A stretch of 64,000 bases of DNA from Catellatospora methionotrophica (GCF_011297335.1 NZ_JAAOTJ010000011.1:62001-126000); one strand, 5' to 3'. Counted from the first letter of the stretch, positions 17,473-26,164 are shown. Numbers and translations: made by a program. The notes: generated from the sequence alone by a model not told the origin.

Positions 17473-18153
17473 ATGCTCATCGATCACTTTCCGCTGGTCG
17501 GGTTGCGGTTGACCACTCCCAGGCTGGAGCTGCGCCTGCCCGACGCGGAGGAGCTGGCCGCGCTGGCCGACACCGCCGCCGACGGCGTACACGACCCGGC
17601 CTACATGCCGTTCCGCATCCGCTGGACCGAGCTGCCGCCCGCCGAGCGGGCCCGCTCGGTCGTGCTGCACCACTGGAGCCTGCTGGGCCAGTGGACGCCG
17701 CGGTCCTGGAAGCTCCCGTTCACCGTCTTCCGCGACGGCGTGCCGGTCGGCGTGCAGCTACTCAAGGCGGTCGACCTGGCGGTGACCGCCGAGTGCTCGA
17801 CCGCGAGCTGGCTGGGCCACCGGCACCAGCGGCAGGGCATCGGGGCCGAGATGCGGGCGGCGGTGGCCCATCTGGCCTTCACCCATCTCGGCGCGACGGA
17901 GCTGGTCTCGTCGGCCTTCACCGACAACGCCGGGTCGCTGGGGGTGTCGGCGAAGCTCGGTTACGCCCCCGACGGGATCGAGCGGCACGAGGACCAGGGC
18001 CGCCTGCGGGTGATCCACCGGCTGCGGCTGACCCGGCAGGCGTGGCTGGAGCGCGTACGCCCCGAGGTGACCGTCGAGGGTGTCGCGCCCTGCCTGCAGC
18101 TGATGGGACTGGGCGGGACATCCGAAGCCGACCATCCACATCCGAGCATCTGA
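17473..18153 (+). CDS. GNAT family N-acetyltransferase
   Basis: 226 aa, RimJ/RimL-like acetyltransferase that would move an acetyl group from acetyl-CoA to an amine. The acceptor-side opening GLRLTTPRLELRLPDAEELAAL, the acetyl-CoA loop in HRHQRQGIGAEMRAAV (Q/R-x-x-G-x-G/A type) and the late helix TDNAGSLGVSAKLGY with its conserved Asn are all present. Substrate unknown. No clear ribosome site precedes the ATG. It lies directly before the padR promoter without a visible terminator. Confidence 0.88.
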   Translation: MLIDHFPLVGLRLTTPRLELRLPDAEELAALADTAADGVHDPAYMPFRIRWTELPPAERARSVVLHHWSLLGQWTPRSWKLPFTVFRDGVPVGVQLLKAVDLAVTAECSTASWLGHRHQRQGIGAEMRAAVAHLAFTHLGATELVSSAFTDNAGSLGVSAKLGYAPDGIERHEDQGRLRVIHRLRLTRQAWLERVRPEVTVEGVAPCLQLMGLGGTSEADHPHPSI

Positions 18154-18164
18154 CATCTTCCGCA

Positions 18165-18193
18165 GTTGCATATGTTTGCTCGACGTATATGCT
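18165..18193 (+). promoter_or_regulatory. Leaderless padR promoter with inverted repeat
   Basis: TATGCT (18188-18193) sits 6 nt before the ATG at 18200, with GTTGCA or TTGCAT about 17 nt upstream. A perfect GCATAT...ATATGC inverted repeat (18168-18173 and 18187-18192, 13-nt spacer) spans the -35 to -10 interval. That is where a PadR repressor controlling its own gene would bind. Confidence 0.55.
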
Positions 18194-18199
18194 CCCGGC

Positions 18200-18547
18200 A
18201 TGGCTGATGTACCCATCGGTGAACCCGCCTTCCTGATCCTCACGGCGCTGGCGGCCGAACCCAAGCACGGCTACGCCGTGATCGAGGACGTGCTCGACAT
18301 CTCCGGCGGGCAGGTCCGCCTGCACACCGGCACCCTCTACTCCGTACTGGACCGGCTGCGCGAGGGCGGGCTGATCGAGGTAGACCGGGAGGAGATCGTC
18401 GCCTCCCGGCTGCGGCGCTACTACCGGCTCACCGGGGTCGGGCAGGCGCGCCTGGCCGCCGAATCGGCACGGCTGCGCCGCAACGCCGACGCGGCGCTCG
18501 CCCGGCTGTCCGGCTTCTCGCTGCGTCCCGGGACGGGGGCGGCATGA
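18200..18547 (+). CDS. PadR family transcriptional regulator
   Basis: 115 aa. The ATG at 18200 is preferred over an upstream in-frame start at 18176 because of the leaderless promoter and the family start. The winged helix is plain: LILTALAAEPKHGYAVIED, recognition helix TGTLYSVLDRLREGGLIEV, then the wing and YYRLTGVGQARL. PadR proteins usually repress an adjacent transporter or membrane-protein gene and are released by small molecules. It overlaps the next gene by ATGA, so the two are co-translated, the usual PadR plus membrane-protein pair. Confidence 0.93.
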   Translation: MADVPIGEPAFLILTALAAEPKHGYAVIEDVLDISGGQVRLHTGTLYSVLDRLREGGLIEVDREEIVASRLRRYYRLTGVGQARLAAESARLRRNADAALARLSGFSLRPGTGAA

Positions 18548-19647
18548 CCCACGACCCGCGCCTCGAAGCACGTTACGAGCGGCTGCTCGCCCTGTTCCCG
18601 GCCGCGCACCGGCAGGAGTACGGGGACGAGATGATCGGCGTGCTGCTGACCGGCGCGAAGCCGCAGCAGCGCTACCCCGGCCTGCGCGAGACGGCCGACC
18701 TGCTGCGCTGCGCGGCCTGGCAGCGGCTCGGCGGACGCGGCGCGGGCGGCGCGGACCGCCACTGGGCCTCGGCGGCGGCGGTGTTCGGGCTCGTCACAGC
18801 GTTCGTCATGCTCACCTACCGGCTGAGTGTCATGGGCGCGCAGTTCTTCGGCAACTGGCGCATGGACGAGCGCGTGCCGCCGTTCCCCGCGCAGTGGTGG
18901 CTCGCCGTGGCGGGCTGGGCGGTGGCCGTCGGGTTCGCGTTCACCAGGTTCGGCCTGGTCGCGGCCGTGGGAGCCTGGATCGCCGCACTGAGCGAGGTGG
19001 TGGTGGCGTTCGGCGAGTACGCGAGCTGGCCCAGCCATCTCGTGAACGTCTGGTGGATGCTGGTGCTCGGCGTCGGCGGCGCGCTGGCCCTCACCCTGCG
19101 GGCAGGCGCTCGGCCGCAGGAGGCGCTCGGCGTACGCCGAGGCATCGCCCTCGCGGCGGCCTTCACCACGCTGGCGGTCGTGCCGACACTGGAAGCGCTG
19201 CTCGCCGAGGTGTACCGCTACCCCGGCGGCGGTTACTCGCTCGGCGCGTTCGGCGGCTACAACGCACCCTTCCAACTCGGCGGCTTCCCGGTGACCGGCT
19301 CGCTCACCGTCGTGCTGGGCGGGGTCTCCACCCTGGTGGTCCTGTACTGCCTGGTGCGGGCCGGTGCGTCCGTTCGCCGCAGGCTGATCGCGATGTTCGT
19401 GCCCGCCCTGGTGCTGAAGCTGGTCGTGCCGGTGTGGTTCAACGGATTCCTGGTGTCGACGCAGCGGTTCGACCCGCCGGTGCTGCTCGCAGCCGGGCAG
19501 TGGGTGTTCCTGGTAGCGTTCCCGCTGGTGCTGTTCCTGCTCGGGGCGCTGCTGGTGGAGCGCGCCGAGCGGCATGCGCACCTGATCGCGCTGGGCCGCG
19601 CCGCCGAACGCGACGCCCGCCTCACCCCGCAGAGCACCCCGTCCTGA
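18544..19647 (+). CDS. Multi-pass membrane protein coupled to PadR
   Basis: 367 aa with about seven hydrophobic segments (for example VFGLVTAFVMLTYRLSVM, WWLAVAGWAVAVGFAF, VFLVAFPLVLFLLGALLVE). The cytoplasmic opening, ALFPAAHRQEYGDEMIGVLL, is the short helical prefix seen in many actinobacterial PadR-linked membrane proteins and permease subunits. No ATPase is encoded nearby. Function unknown; probably the target of the PadR regulator it overlaps by four bases. Confidence 0.8.
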   Translation: MTHDPRLEARYERLLALFPAAHRQEYGDEMIGVLLTGAKPQQRYPGLRETADLLRCAAWQRLGGRGAGGADRHWASAAAVFGLVTAFVMLTYRLSVMGAQFFGNWRMDERVPPFPAQWWLAVAGWAVAVGFAFTRFGLVAAVGAWIAALSEVVVAFGEYASWPSHLVNVWWMLVLGVGGALALTLRAGARPQEALGVRRGIALAAAFTTLAVVPTLEALLAEVYRYPGGGYSLGAFGGYNAPFQLGGFPVTGSLTVVLGGVSTLVVLYCLVRAGASVRRRLIAMFVPALVLKLVVPVWFNGFLVSTQRFDPPVLLAAGQWVFLVAFPLVLFLLGALLVERAERHAHLIALGRAAERDARLTPQSTPS

Positions 19648-19659
19648 GCCGATCACGCC

Positions 19660-19690
19660 CGCAGGCAGCGCCACGGGGGCGCTGCCTGCG
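19660..19690 (+). terminator. Hairpin after the PadR operon
   Basis: 13-bp perfect stem (19660-19672 with 19678-19690), 5-nt loop, 13 bp past the stop codon. Confidence 0.65.
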
Positions 19691-19702
19691 GCTCGACGGT
19701 TC

Positions 19703-19749
19703 GGAGGGGCACCTTCCACATCGCGTGGCGATGTGGAAGGTGCCCCTCC
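19703..19749. terminator. 22-bp perfect hairpin, GGCACCTTCC family, copy 1
   Basis: Arms 19703-19724 and 19728-19749 pair perfectly around a 3-nt loop, between the convergent PadR operon and LPMO gene. It shares its arm core with hairpins at 23165 and 26694. Confidence 0.75.
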
Positions 19750-19753
19750 TTCG

Positions 19754-20878
19754 TCAGGAGGGGGAGCAGGTGAGGGTGGGAGCGCCGTTGGCGGAGCCGG
19801 TGTAGCTGCCGAGGAAGCCGAAGGTGGTGCTGGCTCCCGCCGACAGGGCGCTGTTGTGGGCGACACTCTTGGCGGTGGCCGTGGAACCGCTGGTGGTCAC
19901 TGTCGCGTTCCAGGCGTTGGTGATCTGCTGGCCGTTGGTCCAGGTCACCGTGACCGTCCACTTGGTGATCGCGGAGGAGCCCGCGGTCACCTTGACCTCA
20001 CCCTGGAAGCCGCCGGGCCACTGGCCGGTCAGCGCGTACGTCGCCGCGCAGCCGCCGGGCGGCGGCGGGGACGACGACGGGCTGGGCGACGCGGACGGGC
20101 TCGGCGACGGCGGGCGGCTAGGCGACGGGGACGCCGACGGCGAGGCCGGAGCGGACGGCGACGCCGACTGGCTCGGGGTGACCCCGCCGAAGGTCACGTC
20201 ACTGCAGAAGTAGTACGACTGGTCCAGGTGGCTGGCCTGCCAGATGGTGTAAACGATGTGCCGCCCGGTGCGGCCGCTGGCGGTGCCGCCGACCTGGATC
20301 GACACGCCGCCCGCGCTCTCCGGGGTCCACTGCGCGGCGGGGGTGTTGCCGATCTGGCCGACCAGTTCCAGGTTGCCCCAGCCCAGCGGTTGCGTGATCG
20401 GGTTGTACCCCTGCTTGGTCACGTACACGCGGATGTAGTCCGCTCCGTGGCTGGCCTGGTCGTACAGCTTGACGCTGAAGTTGTTGCCGATCGACTGGGC
20501 CTTCCAGTCGCCGACCGTGTCCATGGCGTTGTAGCGGCCGCCCTGGGTGCGGCCCGCGCTGCACAGCTGGCCGTCCGGGATGGCGCCCTGGTGGTTGCCG
20601 GCGACGCCCTCGCGGAACAGGCCGTTCCAGTTCCACATGGCCTGCGGGTCGGCCTGCCAGGCCTGCCAGCACATGGGGTCCTGGGTGGCCATCGCCGGGT
20701 TCTGGAAGTCGCTGCCCCAGCGCTGCCAGCACCCGTAGTTGCGCGAGGCCGGGCTGACGATGTTGCCGTGCGCGTCGGCGATCTTCGCCAGCGCCGTGGT
20801 GAGCAGCAGGACCGAGGCGACGGCCACGATCAGCGCCGAGATGGCGGCCCGCCGTCGAGCGGCGAGTGTGGTGGACAT
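19754..20878 (-). CDS. Secreted AA10 lytic polysaccharide monooxygenase with CBM2
   Basis: 374 aa. The start at 20878 has AAGGAG 7 nt upstream. The signal peptide ends in ADA, exposing His37 (HGNIVSPASRNYGCW) as the N-terminal copper ligand; the second brace His is in DQASHGADYIRVYVTK. An extended catalytic domain, a Ser/Pro linker of about 40 residues, and a C-terminal CBM2 (CAATYALTGQWPGGFQ with conserved Trp and Asn positions) follow. AA10 enzymes oxidatively cleave crystalline cellulose or chitin outside the cell with a reductant and H2O2 or O2. The CBM2 makes cellulose the more likely substrate. It has its own promoter and a leader of about 160 nt. Confidence 0.94.
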   Translation of the reverse strand: MSTTLAARRRAAISALIVAVASVLLLTTALAKIADAHGNIVSPASRNYGCWQRWGSDFQNPAMATQDPMCWQAWQADPQAMWNWNGLFREGVAGNHQGAIPDGQLCSAGRTQGGRYNAMDTVGDWKAQSIGNNFSVKLYDQASHGADYIRVYVTKQGYNPITQPLGWGNLELVGQIGNTPAAQWTPESAGGVSIQVGGTASGRTGRHIVYTIWQASHLDQSYYFCSDVTFGGVTPSQSASPSAPASPSASPSPSRPPSPSPSASPSPSSSPPPPGGCAATYALTGQWPGGFQGEVKVTAGSSAITKWTVTVTWTNGQQITNAWNATVTTSGSTATAKSVAHNSALSAGASTTFGFLGSYTGSANGAPTLTCSPS

Positions 20879-21043
20879 GGGAACTCCTTCGTACGGAGTG
20901 CCATGCACGCGTGGCGCGGATACCGAGGGAGCCCGGAGCCGTCATACCGCGGACGTACGCACGCATGGTCGGACTTCGACATCAGCCGCGGAAGGCTGCC
21001 CCACTTCCGCGCTGCTACGTGGCTCCCGTAGCGGTCGAATCAG

Positions 21044-21071
21044 ACCTTACGCATCATCTTGAATATGTCAA
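21044..21071 (-). promoter_or_regulatory. Promoter of the LPMO gene
   Basis: On the minus strand TTGACA (21071-21066), a 16-bp spacer and TAAGGT (21049-21044). The transcript would carry a leader of about 160 nt containing a 7-bp stem (20988-20994 with 21004-21010). The rest of the 314-bp gap 20879-21192 shows only a possible -10 (TATGCT, 21156-21161) for the divergent exporter. Confidence 0.55.
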
Positions 21072-21192
21072 TTTATCACCGCGTGTGGCCGTCGCCGTCC
21101 CCGGCGACGCGGGGGCGACACGGCGGCGCTGCGGCGGAACTCATCGTCTGAGGACTATGCTCCACCCGCTCGGACGCAGACAGGAGACCGCC

Positions 21193-22857
21193 ATGATCAC
21201 TCAGCGTACGGCCGGGACCGCTCCGGAACCGCAGGCCCCGCAGCGCAACCCGTGGCTCATCCTGTCGGTGCTGTGCCTGGGCTTTTTCATGATCCTTCTG
21301 GATACGACCGTCGTCAACATCGCGATCCCGGACCTCATCGACGACCTCGGCGCGACCCTGAACCAGATCCTGTGGATCCTCAACGCCTACATCCTGGTGT
21401 ACGCCGTCCTGCTGATCACCGCCGGGCGGCTCGGCGACATCCACGGCCCCAAGCGGCTGTTCATGATCGGCCTGGCGCTGTTCACCGTCGCCTCGATCGC
21501 CTGCGGCCTCGCCCAGGACCCGACCCAGCTCGTCGTGTTCCGCGTCGTACAGGGCCTCGGCGGGGCGCTGCTGACCCCGCAGACGCTCGCCGTCATCACC
21601 ACCATCTTCCCCGCCGAGCGGCGCGGCGCGGCGTTCGGCGTCTGGGGCGGCGTGGCGGGCCTGGCCACGGTCGCCGGGCCGACGCTGGGCGGCTGGCTGG
21701 TCTCCGAGTTCGGCTGGCGCTGGATCTTCTTCGTCAACGTGCCGGTCGGCGTGATCGCGCTGGCCATGGCCGCGGTCATCATGCCGGACCTGCGCTTCAA
21801 CCGCCGCCACCGGCTCGACCTGCCCGGCACCACCCTGGTCACCGCGGGACTCTTCCTCATCTGCTATGGCCTCATCGAGGGCGAGTCGCACCACTGGGGA
21901 CGGGTGTGGGGGCCGGTCACGATTCCGATGGTCATCACGGCCGGGGCGGTGATCCTGGCGCTGTTCGTCTGGCTGTCGCACGTACGCAGCGACCAGGAGC
22001 CGCTGATCCCGCTGCGGCTGTTCGCCGACCGGAACTTCTCGGTGATGAACGGCGTCGTCGCCGCGGTCTCGTTCGGCATGCTCGGGCTGTTCCTGCCGCT
22101 GACCATCTATCTGCAGTCGGTGCTGGGCCTGACCGCGCTGCAGGCCGGGCTCACCACCGCACCCATGTCGCTGATCTCCATGTTCGTCGCCCCCGTCGCG
22201 GGCCGCGCCGCCGACCGGCACGGCAAGTACGTGCTGCTGGTCGGCATGATCCTGTGGACGGCCGGGCTCACCTGGGTCGTGCTGGCCGCGCAGGCCGGTT
22301 CGGACCGTGGCGACCTGCTGCCCGGCCTGCTCGTCGCGGGTCTCGGCCTCGGCGGCGTCTTCGCCCCGCTGCAGACCATCGCCATGCGGGACATCGAGCC
22401 GCGCTTCGCCGGGGCGGCCTCCGGCGTCTTCAACACCACCCGGCAGCTCGGCGCGGTCATCGGCGCGGCCGCGGTCGGCGCGCTGCTGCAGGCCCGGCTC
22501 GCGGTCGACCTGGCCGCGCAGGCGCAGGCCAACGCGGGTGCGCTGCCCGAGCCGTTCCGCGAGCCCTTCGTCGCCGCGTTCGCCGAGGCCGGATCGCACG
22601 GTATGGAGGTCGGTGCGGGCCAGAGCGGCGCGCACCTGCCCGCGGGCGCCCCGCCGGAGATCGCGCAGCTCGCGCTGACCACGTTCCACGAGGGCTTCAC
22701 CGCGGCGATGAAGTCGACCATGGTGCTGCCGCTGATCGTGCTCGCCGTCGCGGCGGTGTCCGTGCTGCTCGTCCGGCGTCGCAAGGCAGCCGTCGTCGAG
22801 CCGCGCAAAGCCGACGTCGCCACCACGGACGAGCAGAACGTGCCGGTGCAGGGCTGA
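21193..22857 (+). CDS. MFS drug exporter, DHA2 (14-TM) family
   Basis: 554 aa; ATG at 21193 with AGGAGA 5 nt upstream. LDTTVVNIAIPDL in TM1 is motif D1 of the DHA2 family, GRLGDIHGPKRLF is motif A, and VVQGLGGALLTPQTLA together with FGVWGGVAGLATVAGPTLGG covers motifs B/C of proton-driven antiporters. Fourteen membrane segments and a basic tail (RRRKAAVVEPRK) are visible. It resembles EmrB/QacA-type exporters that expel lipophilic drugs or secondary metabolites. No adjacent regulator gene. Confidence 0.93.
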   Translation: MITQRTAGTAPEPQAPQRNPWLILSVLCLGFFMILLDTTVVNIAIPDLIDDLGATLNQILWILNAYILVYAVLLITAGRLGDIHGPKRLFMIGLALFTVASIACGLAQDPTQLVVFRVVQGLGGALLTPQTLAVITTIFPAERRGAAFGVWGGVAGLATVAGPTLGGWLVSEFGWRWIFFVNVPVGVIALAMAAVIMPDLRFNRRHRLDLPGTTLVTAGLFLICYGLIEGESHHWGRVWGPVTIPMVITAGAVILALFVWLSHVRSDQEPLIPLRLFADRNFSVMNGVVAAVSFGMLGLFLPLTIYLQSVLGLTALQAGLTTAPMSLISMFVAPVAGRAADRHGKYVLLVGMILWTAGLTWVVLAAQAGSDRGDLLPGLLVAGLGLGGVFAPLQTIAMRDIEPRFAGAASGVFNTTRQLGAVIGAAAVGALLQARLAVDLAAQAQANAGALPEPFREPFVAAFAEAGSHGMEVGAGQSGAHLPAGAPPEIAQLALTTFHEGFTAAMKSTMVLPLIVLAVAAVSVLLVRRRKAAVVEPRKADVATTDEQNVPVQG

Positions 22858-22870
22858 GCCGCGACGCGCG

Positions 22871-23095
22871 TCAGCGGCCCGCGTTGCGCGGGTGGTTGCG
22901 GGCGGTGCGCTCGTTGCCGTGCCGGTAGTTGCCGGTCCAGCGGGCCATGACCTCCTGCGGGTCACCGGCTCGCACCTCGTCCAGGAAACGCTTGGCGCGC
23001 TCGCCACGCAGCAGGGTCACGACGGCACGGTGGTGGGACACGGCGACGGTTCCGTCGGCGCGTACGGCGAAGTCGAATCCGTGGGGCGCGGGCAC
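22871..23095 (-). CDS. Small conserved actinobacterial protein
   Basis: 74 aa from GTG at 23095. The sequence FDFAVRADGTVAVSHH, then RAVVTLLRGERAKRFLDEV and finally MARWTGNYRHGNERTARNHPR follows a pattern I recognise from small uncharacterised proteins of Streptomyces and relatives (TGNY-GNERTA-NHPR ending). Basic and cytoplasmic; function unknown. It converges on the DHA2 exporter with 13 bp between stops. Confidence 0.7.
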   Translation of the reverse strand: MPAPHGFDFAVRADGTVAVSHHRAVVTLLRGERAKRFLDEVRAGDPQEVMARWTGNYRHGNERTARNHPRNAGR

Positions 23096-23164
23096 GCGCC
23101 CGATCCTGCCATCGCCGGCACCCGCACCGCACCACATTTCCGCAACCCCCCACCCGCGAGCTGA

Positions 23165-23211
23165 AGGAAGGGCACCTTCCCAACGCCCACCGTGGGGAAG
23201 GTGCCCTTCCT
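23165..23211 (-). terminator. 17-bp hairpin, GGCACCTTCC family, copy 2
   Basis: Arms 23165-23181 and 23195-23211 pair perfectly around 13 nt. It starts 4 bp past the stop of the reductase at 23215 (minus strand). Confidence 0.75.
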
Positions 23212-23214
23212 CTC

Positions 23215-23880
23215 TCAGGCGGCTTCGACGGCGGCCCGCACCTCGGCAGCGGAGGCGGGGGTGCCGGTCTCGCTGCTGAAGGGCCCGTACGGGGTGCCGT
23301 AGGCGGGGGTGCCGGGCTGGTACTTGCGGCCGCCCGCGCCCAGGGGACCCGCGTCGACGGCGTCGTAGCCGATCGCGTCGAGGAAGGCGGTCACCGCGGC
23401 CTTGGCGGCCGGGTCGTCGCCGGCGATGGCCAGCGCGGTGCGGTCCGGCGCACCCGCCGGGCGGGCCAGCGCGCCGAGGTGCTTGAAGAAGATGTTGTTG
23501 AACACCTTCACCACGTGCGCCCCGGGCAGGTGGCGCTGGAGCAGCTCGCTGCTGGTGGCGCTGCCGTCGTCGAGGACCTCGATCTGGCCGTCGCGCTCGG
23601 GGTAGTAGTTGTTGGTGTCCATCACGACCTTGCCGGTCAGCGCCTCCGGCGGCACGCTGTCGTACGCGTGCAGCGGCACGCTGACCAGCACCAGGTCCCC
23701 CGCCGCCGCGGCCTGCGCGACGGTGCCCGCGCGGGCCCGCGGACCCAGCTCGGCGGCGAGCCCGGCCAGGGTCTCGGGGCCCCGCGAGTTGCTCAGCACC
23801 ACGTCGTACCCAGCGGCCACGGCCAGCCTGGCCACGGTGCCGCCGATGTTCCCGCTGCCGATGCATCCGATCGTCGTCAT
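23215..23880 (-). CDS. NADP oxidoreductase, coenzyme F420-dependent type
   Basis: 221 aa from ATG at 23880 (GAGAGG upstream), giving a Rossmann start MTTIGCIGSGNIGGTVARLA with GxGxxG. NSRGPETLAGL is the phosphate-binding turn and VVMDTNNYYPERDG the conserved middle; VKVFNNIFFKHLG completes the pattern of the NpdG/YrrV-like family, which in actinomycetes moves hydride between NADPH and F420 or reduces small ketones. Length and motifs fit. The real electron partner cannot be told from sequence. Confidence 0.85.
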   Translation of the reverse strand: MTTIGCIGSGNIGGTVARLAVAAGYDVVLSNSRGPETLAGLAAELGPRARAGTVAQAAAAGDLVLVSVPLHAYDSVPPEALTGKVVMDTNNYYPERDGQIEVLDDGSATSSELLQRHLPGAHVVKVFNNIFFKHLGALARPAGAPDRTALAIAGDDPAAKAAVTAFLDAIGYDAVDAGPLGAGGRKYQPGTPAYGTPYGPFSSETGTPASAAEVRAAVEAA

Positions 23881-24016
23881 CGCCCACTGCCTCTCGCCCC
23901 AACCCGGCATGATCGCCGGCACCACGGTGGTCAACGGCCGACCCGCGCCGACGGTTCCGGCACGCCGGGCGGGCGTCGCCGCCCGGAACCGGCTGGACCG
24001 GGGCGCATGGTGCTCG

Positions 24017-24022
24017 TAGGGT
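24017..24022 (+). promoter_or_regulatory. Leaderless -10 box for the double GNAT gene
   Basis: TAGGGT 6 nt before the ATG at 24029; CTGGAC 18 bp upstream may serve as -35. Confidence 0.5.
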
Positions 24023-24028
24023 CGCTGC

Positions 24029-24952
24029 ATGATCGACATACGTGAGGCGACGGGCCCGGAGACCGAGCGGTGGCGGGCGGACTGGTCGCGGCGGCTGCGC
24101 GAGCGCTACGCCCCCTGCTACACCGACCCGGCGGCGGTCACCCGAGAGGTCGAGCGCAACGTCGGCGGCCAGCGCGACGACGAGGGCGGCCGGGTGTACG
24201 CGGTCGAGGTCGACGGGACCACGGCCGGTTTCCTGGCCCTGGGCGGTTCCCGGCCGCGCCGGCCGGAGCAGCGCAGCCTGCACGACCTGTGGCTGGCCCC
24301 GGAGTTCCGCGGCCGTGGCCTGGCACGTGAGCTGACGGCGTGGGCCCGCGAACGCGCCGCGGCCGACGGCGGCGAGCGCCTGGCCGTGACGGTGGCCCCG
24401 GGCGATCCGGCCGCCGAGGCGCTGTTCGGCGCGTACCCCCTGCGGTCGCAGTTGATGGTCAAGACCGTGCCCGCCGCGGTGTCCCTGCCCACCGCCGTCA
24501 CCGGCCGCCCGATGACCACCGCCGAGTTCGGCCCGTGGAAGGACAAGGACATCAGGGGGTATGCCGAGGAGATGGTCGCCTCCGGCAGCCGGTCGGCCGC
24601 CGACGCGCTGACCGCCTCCATCGCCGAGTACGCCGAGCTGCTGCCGGACGGTCTGGACACCGCGGGGCACACGCTCTGGTCCGTGCTCGCCGCAGACGTG
24701 GCCGTCGGCACGATCTGGCTGCGGCACGGTTTCCTGCCCGGCCTGAGTTTCGTGTTCGGGGTGGACGTCGACCCCGCTTTCCGGGGGCGCGGCTACGGGC
24801 GGGCGGCGATGCTGATCGGCGAGCGGGCGACCGCGGCGGCCGGCGACGCCCAGCTCGGCCTGAACGTGTTCGGCCACAACACGGTCGCCATGCGCCTGTA
24901 CGACTCGCTGGGCTATCGCGTCGTCGAGCAGCACCGTTCGCAGGACGTGTAG
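24029..24952 (+). CDS. Two-domain GNAT acetyltransferase
   Basis: 307 aa with two tandem GNAT folds. The N-terminal one shows LHDLWLAPEFRGRGLARELTAWA; the C-terminal one shows SFVFGVDVDPAFRGRGYGRAAM and the Asn/Tyr-containing end NVFGHNTVAMRLYDSLGY. Both keep the R/Q-G-x-G/A acetyl-CoA loop, so both may bind cofactor. The double arrangement resembles mycothiol synthase (MshD), but nothing links this gene to mycothiol, and actinomycetes carry many double GNATs. Cytoplasmic; monocistronic from a leaderless promoter. Confidence 0.88.
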   Translation: MIDIREATGPETERWRADWSRRLRERYAPCYTDPAAVTREVERNVGGQRDDEGGRVYAVEVDGTTAGFLALGGSRPRRPEQRSLHDLWLAPEFRGRGLARELTAWARERAAADGGERLAVTVAPGDPAAEALFGAYPLRSQLMVKTVPAAVSLPTAVTGRPMTTAEFGPWKDKDIRGYAEEMVASGSRSAADALTASIAEYAELLPDGLDTAGHTLWSVLAADVAVGTIWLRHGFLPGLSFVFGVDVDPAFRGRGYGRAAMLIGERATAAAGDAQLGLNVFGHNTVAMRLYDSLGYRVVEQHRSQDV

Positions 24953-25048
24953 CCGCGCTCAGTCAGGTTCCGACACATTCATTGAGATCGTTAGATCAAC
25001 ATGTTTGCATGTATCGAGTTACCGTCCCGTCACGGAAAGGTATCGAAC

Positions 25049-26101
25049 ATGCCAAGACCGACGCGCGTGCTCTCCACCCTCGTGGGGATCGTCGCCATGC
25101 TCGGCACGCTGCTGGTCGCCGGCACGCCCGCGCAGGCTGCCGTGCCCAACCGGTTCGGCTTCGTGCTGTGGAACGGCGCGGCCGTGGTCCCGGGGGGCAC
25201 CTACCCCGCCGCGACCACCGTCGTGCCGCTGGCCGTTGGCCGCTACCAGGTCACGTTCCCGGGTCAGGGGATCACCGGGGGCGTCGTGCACGTCACCGCG
25301 ATCACCAACGGCCCGCGCTGGTGCCAGGCGGAGGCCTGGGGCCCGTCGGGCGTCAACGAGATCGCGATCATCCGCTGTTACCGGGTCGGCGGGGTGCCCG
25401 ACAACAGCGGCTTCAGCGCGATCTTCACCAACAGCTCGGGTCCCGGTGCACCGGGTCCCTACGGCTACGTCGACACCCAGCCCACCGGCACGATCATCAG
25501 CCAGTACAACGCGGCCGGTGCGCCCAACGTGGTCACCCCGCTGGGCGTGGGCCAGTGGAGCGTGAAGTTCCTGAACATCGGCTCCGGCGGACCGGTCGAC
25601 GGCAGCGCCCAGGTGACCGCCGTGGCCACCGTGGGCACCCGCTGCAAGATCCGCAACTGGACCTCGACGGCGGCTCAGCAAGAGGTCATCGTGTTCTGCT
25701 TCAACGCCGCGGGAGCGCTGGCCAACAGCCGCTTCACGGTGTCGTACCAGCAGAAGGCGTCGCTGTACGGCGCGGGCTTCCCGCCGCAGTACTTCGGCTA
25801 CCTCTGGAACGCGCCACCGGTCGGCCCCGCGTTCACCAACTTCAACTCGGTGCTCGGCTACAGCGCGAACACGCTCATCTCGGCGGGCCCCGGCCTGTCC
25901 CTGGTCACCTTCCGGCAGATCGGCTTCGCGCCGCTCACCGTGCAGGTCACCGCGGCGGGCTCGAACTCGAACTTCTGCGGCCTGAACTTCCCCTGGACCA
26001 TCGCGGGCGTCGACCTCTACGTCCGTGACGTCAGTTGCTACACCAACGCCGGCGCCGCCGTGAACACCGGCTTCACCATCAGCGCCAGCTCCCGCCTCTA
26101 G
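25049..26101 (+). CDS. Secreted protein with three internal repeats
   Basis: 350 aa; ATG at 25049 after GGAAAGG. Signal peptide RVLSTLVGIVAMLGTLLVAG ending in AQA. The mature part is three imperfect tandem repeats of about 105 residues (roughly 31-135, 136-245, 246-350). Each opens with an aromatic-Gly strand (FGFVLWN, YGYVDTQ, FGYLWNA), carries two Cys about 20-25 residues apart, and ends with a Gly-Phe-strand such as NSGFSAIF, NSRFTVSY or NTGFTISA. It is Gly/Asn/Thr-rich, without charged catalytic clusters. It looks like an extracellular beta-rich binding protein; I know no named family. Function unknown. Confidence 0.75.
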   Translation: MPRPTRVLSTLVGIVAMLGTLLVAGTPAQAAVPNRFGFVLWNGAAVVPGGTYPAATTVVPLAVGRYQVTFPGQGITGGVVHVTAITNGPRWCQAEAWGPSGVNEIAIIRCYRVGGVPDNSGFSAIFTNSSGPGAPGPYGYVDTQPTGTIISQYNAAGAPNVVTPLGVGQWSVKFLNIGSGGPVDGSAQVTAVATVGTRCKIRNWTSTAAQQEVIVFCFNAAGALANSRFTVSYQQKASLYGAGFPPQYFGYLWNAPPVGPAFTNFNSVLGYSANTLISAGPGLSLVTFRQIGFAPLTVQVTAAGSNSNFCGLNFPWTIAGVDLYVRDVSCYTNAGAAVNTGFTISASSRL

Positions 26102-26119
26102 CCCCTCCCCCTCCCCGAC

Positions 26120-26150
26120 GGCCACGCCCGGCTCCCTACCGGGCGTGGCC
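26120..26150. terminator. Bidirectional hairpin
   Basis: 12-bp perfect stem (26120-26131 with 26139-26150), 7-nt loop, between convergent genes. Confidence 0.65.
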
Positions 26151-26164
26151 CCCTCCCCCTCCGC

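Noticed and set aside
20879-21037. Possible riboswitch in the LPMO leader
   Set aside because: Only one 7-bp stem is visible and none of the conserved cores of known riboswitch classes could be recognised.
23100-24934. 687-codon minus-strand frame
   Set aside because: Only the last 74 codons (22871-23095) resemble a protein; the rest is a shadow of the reductase and GNAT genes.
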